A stretch of 64,000 bases of DNA from Syntrophorhabdus sp. GTDB taxonomy: Bacteria > Desulfobacterota > BSN033 > UBA1163. The position numbers and the translations under genes are program-made. The stretch covers positions 1-64,000 of the forward strand of contig DYHU01000001.1 in assembly GCA_020724025.1 (NCBI GenBank), given 5' to 3'. Under the pieces are notes generated by a model that worked only from the letters and a program-made list of their open reading frames with translations, was not told where the DNA came from and did no database searches. This document shows, one piece after another, positions 37,601 through 43,501 of this stretch. Positions within the stretch are counted from its first letter, which is position 1. Every line of letters begins with the position of its first letter.

Positions 37601-39829
37601 TTCATCGAACGTCAACTCTTCGAGGAGGTGGCAGGGATCACAGAAGATTACGGGATGTATTTCGAAGATACCGATCTCTGTTTTAAGGTTCGGCAGAGAG
37701 GGAAGAAGGTTTTTTATGAGCCCAAATGCGTCCTCATCCATCATGAGGGGAAATCGAGTCCAAATCAGGCCATCATCGATGCCTTCAATTCGAAGGCGGC
37801 GGTTCTCTTTTATCGAAGATGGTCCGACGAGGTCGTGAAGCTCGATGTTGAGAACCTGATATCGAAAATAGAGGGTAAGTACATCCATCTGCGACAGGAG
37901 ATTTTACCCATACCGGAGGATGGACCCTCAACGGCCACCCGCTTAGAAAGCATCTTATGGCATCTGACAAAGATCTTCCAGTCCATGGGTCCCTTTTATG
38001 CCCATTTTGGAGGGGCCGGAGACGCTCTTCTTCTGCTTTCCACCTTCTACGATGAAAAGCCGGAGCAGACCGTGGTCAGCATCCCGAACTCCCCGGAGAT
38101 GATGAAGAGTTTCTTCGAGTCCTTTCCGCTCCTGAAACGGGTCTATTTCATCCCCTTTCCGAAGAATTACCAGAACCACCTTCTCCTCCGGAGACTCTTT
38201 CGTATTTTGAAAAACTTCAAAGGGATGGGAGTGATCCCTGATCCGGAGAGCGACTATTTTAAGGAATGGAATAAGACGCTAAACATCTTTGAGAAATATA
38301 AGATCGTCAAACATCCCCGCTGGATGAACCGGTTTCGATCCGAAAAGTGTCAGGAATGCCAGGTCACCCTTGCCCCCAGGGGAAGCCTCAGAGGGATGGT
38401 GGGAAGCAAACAGAACATGATCAACCCCGTGGACTGGCAGCCCCTGATCACTTTTCTCAATGAAAGAAATATCCATCCCATCCTGTTAGGGACGCCGGAC
38501 GAAGCTCCACTCTATCCCGCCGCCGGTCAATGCATCGACAAGAGAAGTTTTTCCTTTGAAGAGCAGATGAAGTTGATCGCATCAAGCGACCTTTTCATCG
38601 GCGCCGATTCATGGGGGAAGACCTTCTCAGCCCTTGCAGGGGTGAGGACGATCGTCTTCCACTCCATGCGAGGTGAGGATTTAAGAGAATGGAAAGACCC
38701 TTCCGACCATGTATTTTTAGATCCCTGGGAAGAGATCACCGTTGTCAAAGATCTGAGTGAACTTAAAAATGCGTATGACTCCCTCTTTCGGAGAGATGAA
38801 GAAAAACCGGCCCACACTCTTCTCCAAGGCAGATCTTCTGGCCCCTCTTCCCACTCCAACGGACATTTTTACATCCAGAGGAATGAAGGGCTGGGAGATG
38901 TCCTGATGGCCCTCCCGTCCGCAAGGGCGCTGAAGCATTCCCATCCCGAAAGCAAAGTGTGCTTTATCACGGAGAAGAGATATGCCAAGGTAGTGGAGGC
39001 CAATCCTTATGTCGATCGGGTGATCGTGGCAGGCCAGGGGGATCGAAATGAGTTGACCTCAGGGAAGTTCTGGGATCTGAATCCTGCGAGGTTTGGGATA
39101 GGAGAGACCCATGAGGTCGATGCGTTCCTGAAGGAGATTGAAGTAGAGATACCGGATTCGATGAAGGAGATCGCCTTAAAGATACCGAGGAAGACCCACC
39201 GGAGGGTGGAACAATTGCTGCAAAAGACGGATATCCGGAAGAGGGGGAGGAAGATTGTCCTGATCCACCCGGCCAGAGGAGATATGAACCGGACATGGCC
39301 TTCCGCGAATTGGAGCGGGCTCAGCGAGCTGTTTATCAAAAAGGGTTATGGAGTGGCGGTTGTGGGAAACAACTCAAGCGATCCGGCCAGGGGGGTGAGC
39401 AGGGTGATGGCACAGGGCGCGATTCACCTGGTCGATCAACTGACGCCTCTTGAATTTGTGAGCCTTTGCCAGAGGGCTGACCTTCTGGTCACGACCGATA
39501 GTGGACCGGTTCAACTTGCCGGAGGAAGTGACATTGCCATCGCAGGCATCTATACCGTCATTCCCGGCCGATGTCGTCTTCCCTATCGACACGGAAAACC
39601 GATGTGGAAGGCCCTCTCGATTGAACCGAAATGTGGATGCGCAGGGTGTTATCGTTATATGCAGGACGAAAAATATTTCGGCCCGGTGAGAGCAGCCCTG
39701 CAAGACGGTTCCCTGACCCCCATAAAATTATTTTCAGAATGGTGCGTCAATGAGGAGAAGTATGCATGCCTCTTTAAACATATTACTCCCGAAAGGGTGT
39801 TTGAGATGTCTGAGGGACTGCTCCATTAA
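31685..39829 (+). CDS. Giant GT2/radical SAM/TPR/GT9 fusion protein
   Basis: A single unbroken frame of 2714 residues from ATG 31685 (or TTG 31679); the frame opens at 31562 inside the previous gene. Modules in order: GT2 at 11-215 (SADDK near 94); TPR-like helices at 257-392; cobalamin-binding part at 496-640; radical SAM with C717, C721, C724; second radical SAM with C1002, C1006, C1009 and a SPASM-like Cys set (C1240, C1258, C1311, C1314); GT2 at 1358-1570 with LDDDD; TPR at 1635-1765; GT2 at 1798-2055 with NNDTE; a GT9-like module at 2100-2365; and a GT9 module at 2394-2714 (TTDSGPVQLAGG). Known families support each module; the combined role, probably ordered assembly and modification of a flagellin or surface glycan, is inference. 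No signal peptide or membrane helix is seen. Confidence 0.88.
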   Translation: MEPKGNGSHRPVSVIITCYNYGRYLKECIESVLAQTVQGLEIIVVNDGSTDETETICKSFGESIRYHAQPNRGLAEALNNGIEMSHGDFFYYLSADDKLFPETIERQLEVMEEDETCAVVCGNAKMIDEKGRFIGDNINPFPEKNGLLRMLGTPNLHDGSLLFRRASLEKINALYFDPSLGNYHIYHYKCFLLARGFRIRYLNEFLVYQRVHPFNLSHPQHAKRMIAGYEILRKEMRKHVTVFDLFEGVDREDPEEVAKAYYKLGTLFFLFGQYGIAYDDFKRASDLAKDIFEKEVDISELNFGQYVFPLPVKNIQVQDEKARRAVEREKGPEAKEIIAYLERGNVAKAFFVCKEKLEREPSDSEAKYLLAKTYLRQLQFHDSANRFHEVTLGLLKEVQAEAPLHSIDLYLWLGFLDEERRDDYFNELSRRMGRMKLYDVKEMAWAASNAKAKGKTEWLERGMDIFNQSGLTPGALKEANPPPVDRSLKRKRDGRKRVLLVNPPHRRFLGLEAPCFPLSFGYMATLIEEQGYEVGIYDAEYDRRLVGKTGSYEYALTHQSRINEALKDGKHIVWSEIGEMIQRFAPDIVGISAMSNKYPMVERIAEITKSIDQAIPVVIGGHHPSIYGGKLIRNRNIDFVVRGEGEMTMKELVHRFFAPRKDLSEVKGLLYKERGEIRTNPPRELIQDLDLLPIPNRNLILNDHYVSGNNVMTARGCPFHCSYCGARVIWERKVRRRSVERVLKEIRGLIQRSGSRSISFWDDSFTCDRHYLGELMKGLWAIDGLTFSCITRLDLVDKEILNLLREAGCNQILFGIESGSDRILKSIQKGMSRDLIRKKVEEVNSFGIPWLGFFIMGYPGETKEDILETLHFMKELDPPAAEINLFNPLPGTPIWNELEGKGLVDGDMDFSQYSQSSLKNYFLSGLSQEEFEGLALRMTQAFDEHNQRKQDEAKCVSGVKKIETATSPIQKGEKISSIQPMSAPGFTPILPKQVHFLMIDKCNAKCIMCGGDYYHSRSGRMITLETFKQMASNLRLEHFNSLVLSGAGDPLLNPWLIPIIEYVHTSYPQVAIAVTTNGIALSAALAETLLACRIDSINFSINAASPDVYKRVMQVDCFDRVCRNAREFVQLRNSRSLKTRVQFSMALHRLNIGDLPRLVEIGREIGIDSINVMYCRFYPERIRHLNIDREEDRLLDHESLFYHQELSDQWVEKAKELANRYGISFSHEPLFRERAKAQPCRWPFSEIMIGFDGEIYPCGGAEVHFREKVERGLYHFGNALKESIESFWNGEDYRLLRLSCQMEGRGPVSECERCANRINSNEKRAHLMDWDDPGESKDEHGKERVARIGDEETGQRGPLVSVIVPTHNRPEMLTEALRSILDQTYPNYEIIVVNDAGTDVENVVMPFNQAQRVTYVKHGRNLGLAAARNTGLKLARGKYIAYLDDDDLYYPDHLETLVHGLLASGFKVAYTDAYRAHQKREGGRYVITHRDVPYSFDFDGDRMLVGNFIPVLCVMHERSCLDEVGGFDEELSSHEDWDLWIRVSRKHPFLHLKKITCEFSWREDGTTMTSGRKEDYLGTRERIYEKYGKEVAHKPDVRQAQQRNLAHYRQEVSLLKSKDDRKALIEKGFEGMNAEEAYRAVQKIVEEGKGEEALSVLETFLRHDPHHALAHNDSGVLYFERGRKEEALFHLRKAFELDPKNPDILHNLGDLYVDLGQFDEGAKTYQKILSEKPEDAETLLKLRDLYGHTGHHEEAVLYSERILKVDREKGAMKGDASIHGQTDQPLRNGEDTGREGEVSVSIIIPVFNQVEYTRKCLERLYEIGSLKYRFEVIVVDNSSTDGTEEFLRQAVGRYPNLSWIRNKENLRFARACNQGARKSRGKYLVFLNNDTEPLPGWLEAGIDRLESDEGIGIVGAKLLYPDQSIQHCGIEFMRNARHDYAVWPLHRFRHAHFEDPRVNRPEEVQAVTAACLFIERQLFEEVAGITEDYGMYFEDTDLCFKVRQRGKKVFYEPKCVLIHHEGKSSPNQAIIDAFNSKAAVLFYRRWSDEVVKLDVENLISKIEGKYIHLRQEILPIPEDGPSTATRLESILWHLTKIFQSMGPFYAHFGGAGDALLLLSTFYDEKPEQTVVSIPNSPEMMKSFFESFPLLKRVYFIPFPKNYQNHLLLRRLFRILKNFKGMGVIPDPESDYFKEWNKTLNIFEKYKIVKHPRWMNRFRSEKCQECQVTLAPRGSLRGMVGSKQNMINPVDWQPLITFLNERNIHPILLGTPDEAPLYPAAGQCIDKRSFSFEEQMKLIASSDLFIGADSWGKTFSALAGVRTIVFHSMRGEDLREWKDPSDHVFLDPWEEITVVKDLSELKNAYDSLFRRDEEKPAHTLLQGRSSGPSSHSNGHFYIQRNEGLGDVLMALPSARALKHSHPESKVCFITEKRYAKVVEANPYVDRVIVAGQGDRNELTSGKFWDLNPARFGIGETHEVDAFLKEIEVEIPDSMKEIALKIPRKTHRRVEQLLQKTDIRKRGRKIVLIHPARGDMNRTWPSANWSGLSELFIKKGYGVAVVGNNSSDPARGVSRVMAQGAIHLVDQLTPLEFVSLCQRADLLVTTDSGPVQLAGGSDIAIAGIYTVIPGRCRLPYRHGKPMWKALSIEPKCGCAGCYRYMQDEKYFGPVRAALQDGSLTPIKLFSEWCVNEEKYACLFKHITPERVFEMSEGLLH

Positions 39830-39871
39830 AGACAAACGGTCATCTTCATGCTCCTGAAAGGAGGAATATCT

Positions 39872-41662
39872 TTGTCACGACGGCACCATTCAAAGAAGAA
39901 AGGATGCTCTAAACCCATGGCCGCGGAAAGATCCAAACTCTCACTCTGTATGATTGTGAGGAATGAGGCCATGAATTTAAGAGATTGCATCGGCCCAATG
40001 ATACCGGTGGCGGATGAAATCATCGTGGTGGATACCGGATCGACAGACAACACGAAAGAGATTGCCATGGAGTTGGGGGCAAAGGTTTTCGATTTTCCGT
40101 GGTGTGATGACTTCAGCGCGGCCCGGAATGAGTCGATCCGGCAGGCGGCCGGAGATTACATTATGTGGCTCGATGCGGATGACCGGGTCGATGAGACAGA
40201 GGTAAGAAAGATAGAACTCCTTAAAAAGTCTTTTCCCCGCAAGAAGGATGAAGCCTACGATGCCATCGTCACCAGTCAATCTCCCATCGAAGGAAAGACT
40301 CACTTTTATCAGATGAGAATCTTTCCGAGAGTGAAGGGAGGTCTCTTTGAGGGGAGGGTCCACGAGCAGGTCGTCTACAACCTTCAGCGTTTAGGCATCC
40401 AACGAATCCCTATGGAGATCCGCATCCGTCATTCGGGATACGGGGATTTTAAAACCATCCAACAGAAGTCGGAGAGGAACTTAAGCATCCTCCGGAAAGA
40501 GCTGGAGGCGAATCCGGAAAATCTTTTGCTTCATTTCTATGCAGGCCGCACCCTGGCCGGTATGGCCCGACAAGTGGAGGCCGTGTTTCACATGAGGAGA
40601 ATCACATCGGATGAGAGGATCAGGAGGGATGAGAGAGCCTTTTATCTGGAGGCCTCCCTGCTCTTAGGGAAATACTATGTCGAACTAAAATTATACGATG
40701 AGGCCCTGACCATCTTTAGACACCTCTCCATGGAGGATCCGGAGAATGGCCTGGTCCATTTCAGCCTCGGGGAGACATTGTTTCAGGTCAGGGATTATCC
40801 AGGGGCGATCGAGGCGTTGCGCCGCTCTCTTCTTTATCCGATAGAGGTCAGTCACCTTCCCGTGAATATCGAACGGCTCCATTATCATCAACATCACACC
40901 CTCGCCCAGTGCCATTTGGAAACAGGGGAGGGCCGCCTTGCGATCGATGTCCTTCTAAAATTTCTGGATCGATATCCGGATCATTCTCAAACCCTCAAGA
41001 CCCTCGGCCTTTTAAGCCTCAAGCACCAAAGGTTTGAAGAGGCGGCCGAATACTATGAAAGGGCCGTCCAGGGAGGGGAGGATTCCGATGAAGATTATGC
41101 CAACATGGGATTGGTTTTTCGGAAACTCGGCCGATTCGATGAAGCGGAGAGGAACTGGAACAGGGCCCTGCAGGTCAACCCGCAGAGGGTTGAGGCTCTC
41201 ATCAACCTCGGCCATCTTCATCATCAGCAGAAGGAATATCCAAAAGCCTTAGAACGGTTTAAACAGGCCCTCGATATCGATTCGAATTTGCCCGATGTGA
41301 GATTGGCATTGAGCGACATCTATTTCAGGTTCCATGATCTCGAAAATCTTGTTCGAGAGTGTGACGCCCTCATGAAAGAGTTAAATCTCCCCAGGGAGAT
41401 CACCCTGAATGGGTATGATGAATTGAGCGCCCTGTATGAAAGGATCGGAGAAATCCTTTCATACCAGGGGCGGGCGGATCTGGCCCTGATGGCCCATCAT
41501 GTCTCCTTCATGATTCATCCCTCCAGAGCCAACCTGGACAGAATCATCTCCATGGCGAGTGTCTCACAGGGGTTGGAGGCTTCCATGGAAAAGGTTCAGG
41601 AGGCCCTGGATTTTCACAAGGCCGGCCTGTCCCTCTCTTTTGCTGGAAATTCCTGTAGTTAA
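39872..41662 (+). CDS. GT2 glycosyltransferase with TPR repeats
   Basis: A 596-residue protein with an N-terminal GT2 domain (about 20-230: LSLCMIVRNEAMNLRDCI, VDTGSTDNT, then LDADDR as the metal-binding DXD) followed by TPR repeats to about residue 570. This layout resembles the SunS-like peptide and protein glycosyltransferases. The frame opens with ATG 39848, but the TTG at 39872 follows a perfect AAAGGAGG site by 7 bases and is preferred. It ends the island 330 bases before flagellin and is a good candidate for the enzyme that acts on flagellin itself. Confidence 0.85.
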   Translation: MSRRHHSKKKGCSKPMAAERSKLSLCMIVRNEAMNLRDCIGPMIPVADEIIVVDTGSTDNTKEIAMELGAKVFDFPWCDDFSAARNESIRQAAGDYIMWLDADDRVDETEVRKIELLKKSFPRKKDEAYDAIVTSQSPIEGKTHFYQMRIFPRVKGGLFEGRVHEQVVYNLQRLGIQRIPMEIRIRHSGYGDFKTIQQKSERNLSILRKELEANPENLLLHFYAGRTLAGMARQVEAVFHMRRITSDERIRRDERAFYLEASLLLGKYYVELKLYDEALTIFRHLSMEDPENGLVHFSLGETLFQVRDYPGAIEALRRSLLYPIEVSHLPVNIERLHYHQHHTLAQCHLETGEGRLAIDVLLKFLDRYPDHSQTLKTLGLLSLKHQRFEEAAEYYERAVQGGEDSDEDYANMGLVFRKLGRFDEAERNWNRALQVNPQRVEALINLGHLHHQQKEYPKALERFKQALDIDSNLPDVRLALSDIYFRFHDLENLVRECDALMKELNLPREITLNGYDELSALYERIGEILSYQGRADLALMAHHVSFMIHPSRANLDRIISMASVSQGLEASMEKVQEALDFHKAGLSLSFAGNSCS

Positions 41663-41703
41663 AGGCGTTCGCCCTGAAAGGACGGGTCAAAATGCTAAAC
41701 CAC

Positions 41704-41731
41704 TCAAGTTTTTCCCTCCACCCGTCGATAG
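41704..41731 (+). promoter_or_regulatory. Sigma28-like promoter motif before flagellin
   Basis: TCAAGTTT (41704-41711), a 12-base spacer and GTCGATAG (41724-41731) resemble the sigma28 consensus (7 of 8 and 6 of 8). A second weaker candidate has GCCGATCA at 41865-41872. The first gives a leader of about 255 bases. The spacer is one base over the usual 11. Confidence 0.6.
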
Positions 41732-41994
41732 ATATGGTGAAAGAAGTCCGGGCTTAAATTCAGAGGAAAGGAGGGAAAAGAAAGTTATCAGTTGGAAGTT
41801 TAAAGTGGAAAGTCGACCCATTCGGCGGCGTCAAGTCCCGCCTTTGAAGGCGGGGTGAAGAAGGGCCGATCAGGGTCAACCCTGAGCAAGCCTCAGCATT
41901 TATGCTGGGGAGTCGAAGGGTTGATTTTAAACATAACCATTCAACCATCCGGGCAGGGAGGCCCGGAAACTAACCTTTCAAGGAGGAAAAAATT
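41732..41994 (+). promoter_or_regulatory. Long structured flagellin leader
   Basis: The 260 bases before flagellin contain several hairpins: CCCGCCTT with AAGGCGGG (around 41836-41853), CAGCAT with ATGCTG (41893-41908), and an outer GTCAACCCT/AGGGTTGAT pair around it. The ribosome site AAGGAGG at 41982 includes a GGA, and further GGA triplets lie upstream, as expected for a CsrA target. No other gene fits. Confidence 0.5.
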
Positions 41995-42828
41995 ATGGCA
42001 CTCAGAATTAACACCAATATTGCGGCTTTAAACGCACACCGTCAGCTTGCTAACACCGATGCAAGACTGTCGGTATCCATGGAGAGGCTCTCATCGGGCT
42101 ACCGGATCAATAAGGCCAAAGACGATGTCGCGGGACTTACGATTGCCAACAAATTCAGGTTGGAAGTGAGGGGATTGCGCATGGCCCAGCAGAATATCGC
42201 TCAAGGCACGGCCACGTTGCAGGTGGCAGAGGGAGGAACTAATCAGATTGAAGTGATTATCGAACGTCTGAAAGAGTTGGCCACAACCGCCTCCTCCGAC
42301 AATAGCGACAGCAATTCAAGAACCCGGCTCAATTCGGAAGCATCGTCTCTCCTCTCCGAAATCGATCGAATTGCTAACGATACAAAATACGGGAGCACCT
42401 CATTGCTCAGCGCTGCCATCAACTTCACATTCCAGGTCGGGTCCGGCAACACCTCCGCAGAAGATAGAATTTCGGTGACGACTTCTGATGGATTACTGTC
42501 CAATGATCTGGGCTTGAACGGTCTCAGTTTATCCACACTGGCGAGCGCTCAAGCGGCTCTCACCTCGATTGACAATTCTCTTACCTCATTGAGCGTGATC
42601 CATGGCGAACTCGGCGCGGCCCAGAGCCGTCTGGAATTCGCTTCAGCCAACCTGGCCATTTCTATTGAAAATCTCGCAGCCTCCGAATCGACCATTCGGG
42701 ATGTGGATATGGCCTATGAGATGGTCAGTTTCACAAAGAATCAGATTCTGCTCCAGGCAGGCACTGCCATGCTTGCCCAGGCCAACATGGCGCCCCAGGG
42801 TATCCTTGCCTTACTCGGGGGTCGTTAA
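41995..42828 (+). CDS. fliC: Flagellin
   Basis: Flagellin is the filament subunit. The 277-residue protein is almost only the conserved D0 and D1 parts. It starts MALRINTNIAALNAHRQLAN, with LSSGYRINKAKDDVAGL, and ends NMAPQGILALLGGR. The short middle (about 115-190) is rich in Ser and Thr, which are possible O-glycan sites. A strong AAGGAGG precedes it and a clean terminator follows at 42846-42877. The modification island ends directly upstream. Symbol fliC is used in the general sense. Confidence 0.96.
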   Translation: MALRINTNIAALNAHRQLANTDARLSVSMERLSSGYRINKAKDDVAGLTIANKFRLEVRGLRMAQQNIAQGTATLQVAEGGTNQIEVIIERLKELATTASSDNSDSNSRTRLNSEASSLLSEIDRIANDTKYGSTSLLSAAINFTFQVGSGNTSAEDRISVTTSDGLLSNDLGLNGLSLSTLASAQAALTSIDNSLTSLSVIHGELGAAQSRLEFASANLAISIENLAASESTIRDVDMAYEMVSFTKNQILLQAGTAMLAQANMAPQGILALLGGR

Positions 42829-42845
42829 TCCTGAAGGTTAATTTT

Positions 42846-42884
42846 GAGAGGGGAAAGGATGAATTCTTTCCCCTCTCTCCTCTT
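42846..42884 (+). terminator. Rho-independent terminator after flagellin
   Basis: A perfect 12-bp stem (42846-42857 with 42866-42877) and an 8-base loop are followed by TCCTCTTTTCT. It lies 18 bases after the flagellin stop, as expected for a strongly expressed single gene. Confidence 0.85.
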
Positions 42885-42907
42885 TTCTCGTAACGGAGAA
42901 GGTTGAG

Positions 42908-43267
42908 ATGGAAATCCCGGCCATAAAAGAAACCCTCATGCGGTCAATGCTTCAGGACCCTTCCCGGAAGGTCCTTAAAAAGCCGGCCCAGACCAAAGAG
43001 GTCGAGTCGGCCCACAGGGAATCCATAGAAAAAGTTGAGGGTGAACAAGAGGAAACCATCAGGCAGTTAGCTGAAAATCTCAACCAGTTTATGAGGAGCA
43101 TCGATTACAACCTGAAATTCATTCCGGACCGGGAGGCGGGGATCGTCATTATCAAGGTCCTGGACGGAAACGGAAATGTGATCCGCCAGATACCACCCGA
43201 AGCCATTCAGTCCCTCTCTTCAAAGATCGGAGAGAGCATCGGGATCTTATTAAATTCGAAATTATAA
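42908..43267 (+). CDS. flaG: FlaG family protein
   Basis: FlaG proteins affect filament length and usually lie between flagellin and fliD. The 119-residue protein has a polar N-terminal half and the FlaG domain at about 55-115: LNQFMRSIDYNLKFIPDREA, then VKVLDGNGNVIRQIPPE. GGTTGAG precedes the ATG. A MITE-like element follows before fliD. Confidence 0.92.
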   Translation: MEIPAIKETLMRSMLQDPSRKVLKKPAQTKEVESAHRESIEKVEGEQEETIRQLAENLNQFMRSIDYNLKFIPDREAGIVIIKVLDGNGNVIRQIPPEAIQSLSSKIGESIGILLNSKL

Positions 43268-43274
43268 AATCCAT

Positions 43275-43396
43275 GGTATCAATTTAGCGGTTTGAAATAA
43301 ACTTTTTAAAATCCCTCCCCACCTTCCCTGCCTACCGGCAGGCAGGGGGGATGAAGGGGGATTAGACAACATTTTTCAAAGCGCTAAAGAGTTACA
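43275..43396. mobile_element. MITE-like element, family 1 copy A (before fliD)
   Basis: About 122 bp with imperfect terminal inverted repeats (GGTATCAATTTAGC at the left, GCGCTAAAGAGTTAC at the right) and an inner palindrome CTACCGGCAGG-type. It is closely related to the copy at 48780-48947, sharing the ends and the ATCCCTCCC and GGGGGATGAAGGGGGATTAG parts. Confidence 0.7.
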
Positions 43397-43501
43397 ATCC
43401 ATGAACTTTCTACAATCCCTGTACTCCTTTTTCTACTTTGAAATAAAGTTGTCTTCCCTGAGAATGAGGATGGTTTGCCTCAGACTAAGCAGGAGGTTGA
43501 G

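Noticed and set aside
31685..39829. Several separate genes wrongly joined into one frame
   Set aside because: The frame is uninterrupted across all module borders and there are no ribosome sites with good starts at the linkers. Raw reads should still confirm it.
41865..41872. GCCGATCA as the main flagellin -10 box
   Set aside because: The matching -35 is poor (TGAA with a 16-base spacer); the motif at 41704-41731 fits better, so it is noted only as an alternative.
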